A DNA stretch of 37,376 bases from Chara braunii (Eukaryota > Streptophyta > Charophyceae > Charales > Characeae). Positions 36,060 to 37,376 of this stretch are shown one piece after another (position 1 is the stretch's first letter; each line of letters begins with the position of its first letter). Both the position numbers and the translations under genes were made by a program. The stretch is from positions 523,520 to 560,895 of the forward strand of contig BFEA01000227.1 of assembly GCA_003427395.1 (NCBI GenBank). Direction: 5' to 3'. The notes below the pieces were generated by a model, which did not search any database, was not told where the DNA came from, and saw only the letters and a program-made list of their open reading frames with translations.

Positions 36060-37155
36060 TGTTGGAGTGGATGAGTCAGAGAAGACGGTGGGAGCTACTT
36101 GTAAACAAAAGTACGTTGAACGTGGGTTTGGTAAGATTCGGACATGGAAGCAGGATGGGATGATCAGGTTTGCTTACTAGTATACACCTAAACACAAAGA
36201 CGTAAACCGATGGCGGCCGATACGCCCATCGTATTTCGGAAGGATCAGTGTTTAGGGCTAGACTTGTGGCCAGAGCTATCAATTGTCTTTCGTGGAGGTT
36301 ACCTGAGAATCTGCATTTTAACCTCAGACGAACGGACGATTTGAGAAGATTGGAAGTGTCAATGAGAGGACAAAGACGGGTGGAGCATTGGTTTGGGGCT
36401 CATTTGATATCAAAGAAATGTTCTTTAGCCTATCTCATCACTCTATATTGTGGGCACTGAATTGGTACTAATGGACTACTGGTGGGTGTTAGTACGTAAG
36501 CAAGGGAAGGTTGTGAGGTTGATGAAAGGGAAAGGAGAAGAGGGCTGCATTTTTATCAAGTTTTGAAGATTGTTTCTTTTGTCGATTATGAGTTGGGGAG
36601 AACCTATGTTGTGGCAGCAGGGCGACTGTTGCTTCAGATAGTGTGTATTCCAATCGGAAAAAAAAAACACCAGCCCTGCCCTGGCTTGCCTGCTGTGTGC
36701 GTATAATGAGTTTTCGTTCCACTCGTCGCTCAATGAGGATAGAAGACTAGGTGTCTGGATGCAGAATGGTGGATGAAGTTTCAGTGTTTGTCAGATATCA
36801 GCTCAAAGATGACGCTTCGAGACAACGTGCGGAGCAGATATTGGCCCGATTTCGTTAATGTTATGATGAAGGACTGACGTTGGAGCAGATGAATAACGGG
36901 CAAGAGTGGGAGTTTATTGGGTGCGAGATGAGGATGCTGACGTATGAGGGTTGTTTGGTGTCGTAATAAGTCGATGGGGGATTTGATTTACAACCACCGA
37001 CTGGCCGCAAGAAACAATGATTTCATATTCAAATATTTGGAGGTAGATGCTGATTTCCCTCATGACAATGGTCACGTTCCGTTTCGCCTTCGGGACTTGC
37101 CGCATCATGTTCCTGTGGGCTATGTGGCACCCTCGGCCTCGAATCCCGCTGCCTA
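36060..37155 (+). pseudogene. Second reverse-transcriptase-like remnant, copy 2
   Basis: Blocks in different frames, in RT order: KYVERGFGKIRTWKQDGMIR, then TPKHKDVNRWRPIRPSYFGR (fingers, K-x-R/W-R-P-I); ARLVARAINCLSWRLPENLH then FNLRRTDDL; SFVDYELGRTYVVAAGRLLL then QIVCIPIG; TSPALACLLCAYNEFSFHSS (the P-x-G-x-x-x-S-P-x-L-A motif B); MVDEVSVFVRYQLKDD (motif C position, catalytic pair reading VDE rather than VDD); WEFIGCEM; and CRNKSMGDLIYNHRLAARNN. Stops of all types and several frameshifts are present. The lineage is not the L1/Tx1 type at 3-11.7 kb; Penelope-like or another divergent group is possible. No endonuclease domain was seen in the window. Confidence 0.6.
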
Positions 37156-37376
37156 GGAGACGGCCTAGGAGGTCGGCCTAGGCCGCGCGGCCCAGATTTT
37201 TCGCAGACTATTTTTTTCGCGGCCTCGCCGCGTGCAGGCGAAGCCGCGTGCCCAAAATCGGGGCGCGCGCATCGCCTGCGCATGGCGTCCCCCACCATAA
37301 TCAACTCAAAAAACAAAAAAAAAAGTGAAATTTCAGGGGGGGGTGGGGGTTTCAAGTGGAAAAAAAAAAAAAAAAA
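37156..37376. repeat. GC-rich palindromic tail and poly(A)
   Basis: CGGCCTAGGAGGTCGGCCTA and CGCGGCCTCGCC/GGCGAAGCCGCG can fold. The window ends in a G-rich run and at least 17 A (37360-37376), possibly a retroelement 3' end cut by the window edge. Confidence 0.5.

Noticed and set aside
1-37376. CRISPR arrays, operons, phage or integron features
   Set aside because: The direct repeats found lack the regular repeat-spacer pattern, no cas-like frames exist, and the content is clearly eukaryotic.

Overview
The window looks like repeat-dense nuclear DNA from a eukaryote of the green lineage. Streptophyte or charophyte-like algae are my best guess, at low confidence. The grounds are interstitial TTTAGGG (Arabidopsis-type) telomere-like tracts, two U6 snRNA retrocopies that resemble plant U6, an L1/Tx1-type LINE with a zf-RVT tail, long stretches without genes, and abundant CT, CA, CAT and poly(T) tracts. 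The assembly is imperfect. There is a 460-base N gap at 26882-27341, scattered single Ns around it, and what looks like a leftover Tn5/Nextera adapter beside it.

Layout. 0-3 kb: a 452 bp terminal-inverted-repeat (TIR) element, a 163 bp foldback MITE, a third inverted repeat, an unknown coding region (Gln-rich exon plus a 342-residue ORF), and a (CT)n foldback element. 3-11.76 kb, minus strand: one long decayed LINE with a zinc-knuckle ORF1, APE-type endonuclease, reverse transcriptase and zf-RVT-like C terminus. 12-15.1 kb: non-coding tandem repeats, including two 668 bp copies and a 181 bp repeat. 15.1-18.8 kb: a LINE endonuclease scrap, a tRNA-like promoter pair, low-complexity and CA tracts, and a three-copy ~220 bp satellite. 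18.9-20.6 kb, minus strand: the one gene that looks intact, an intronless BTB-BACK-like-SPRY protein. 22-25.3 kb: two U6 retropseudogenes and three telomere-like blocks. 25.6-27.5 kb: a decayed exon or RT-like scrap, the N gap and the adapter artefact. 27.9-34.5 kb: many small repeats, a tRNA-like repeat cluster, two (GA)n/(CT)n foldbacks, a CAT-repeat field, poly(T)-only insertions with target-site duplications (TSDs), and four copies of one MITE family. 34.6-37.2 kb: two decayed fragments of a second, unusual reverse transcriptase, and a 153 bp tandem duplication whose clean copy records the empty sites of two MITEs.

How it fits together: this is a mobile-element landscape rather than a pathway. 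Retroposition (LINE, U6 copies, A-tail insertions with 15-17 bp duplications) and cut-and-paste MITEs (GGG...CCC ends, 3 bp duplications) account for most of the structure. No operon, CRISPR array or intact transposase gene was seen. The most noteworthy signals are the MITE empty sites preserved in a paralogous repeat, the recurrent (GA)n-core-(CT)n foldbacks, U6 retroposition with a 16 bp duplication, and the near-exclusive TGA stops at Trp-compatible positions in the LINE ORF2.
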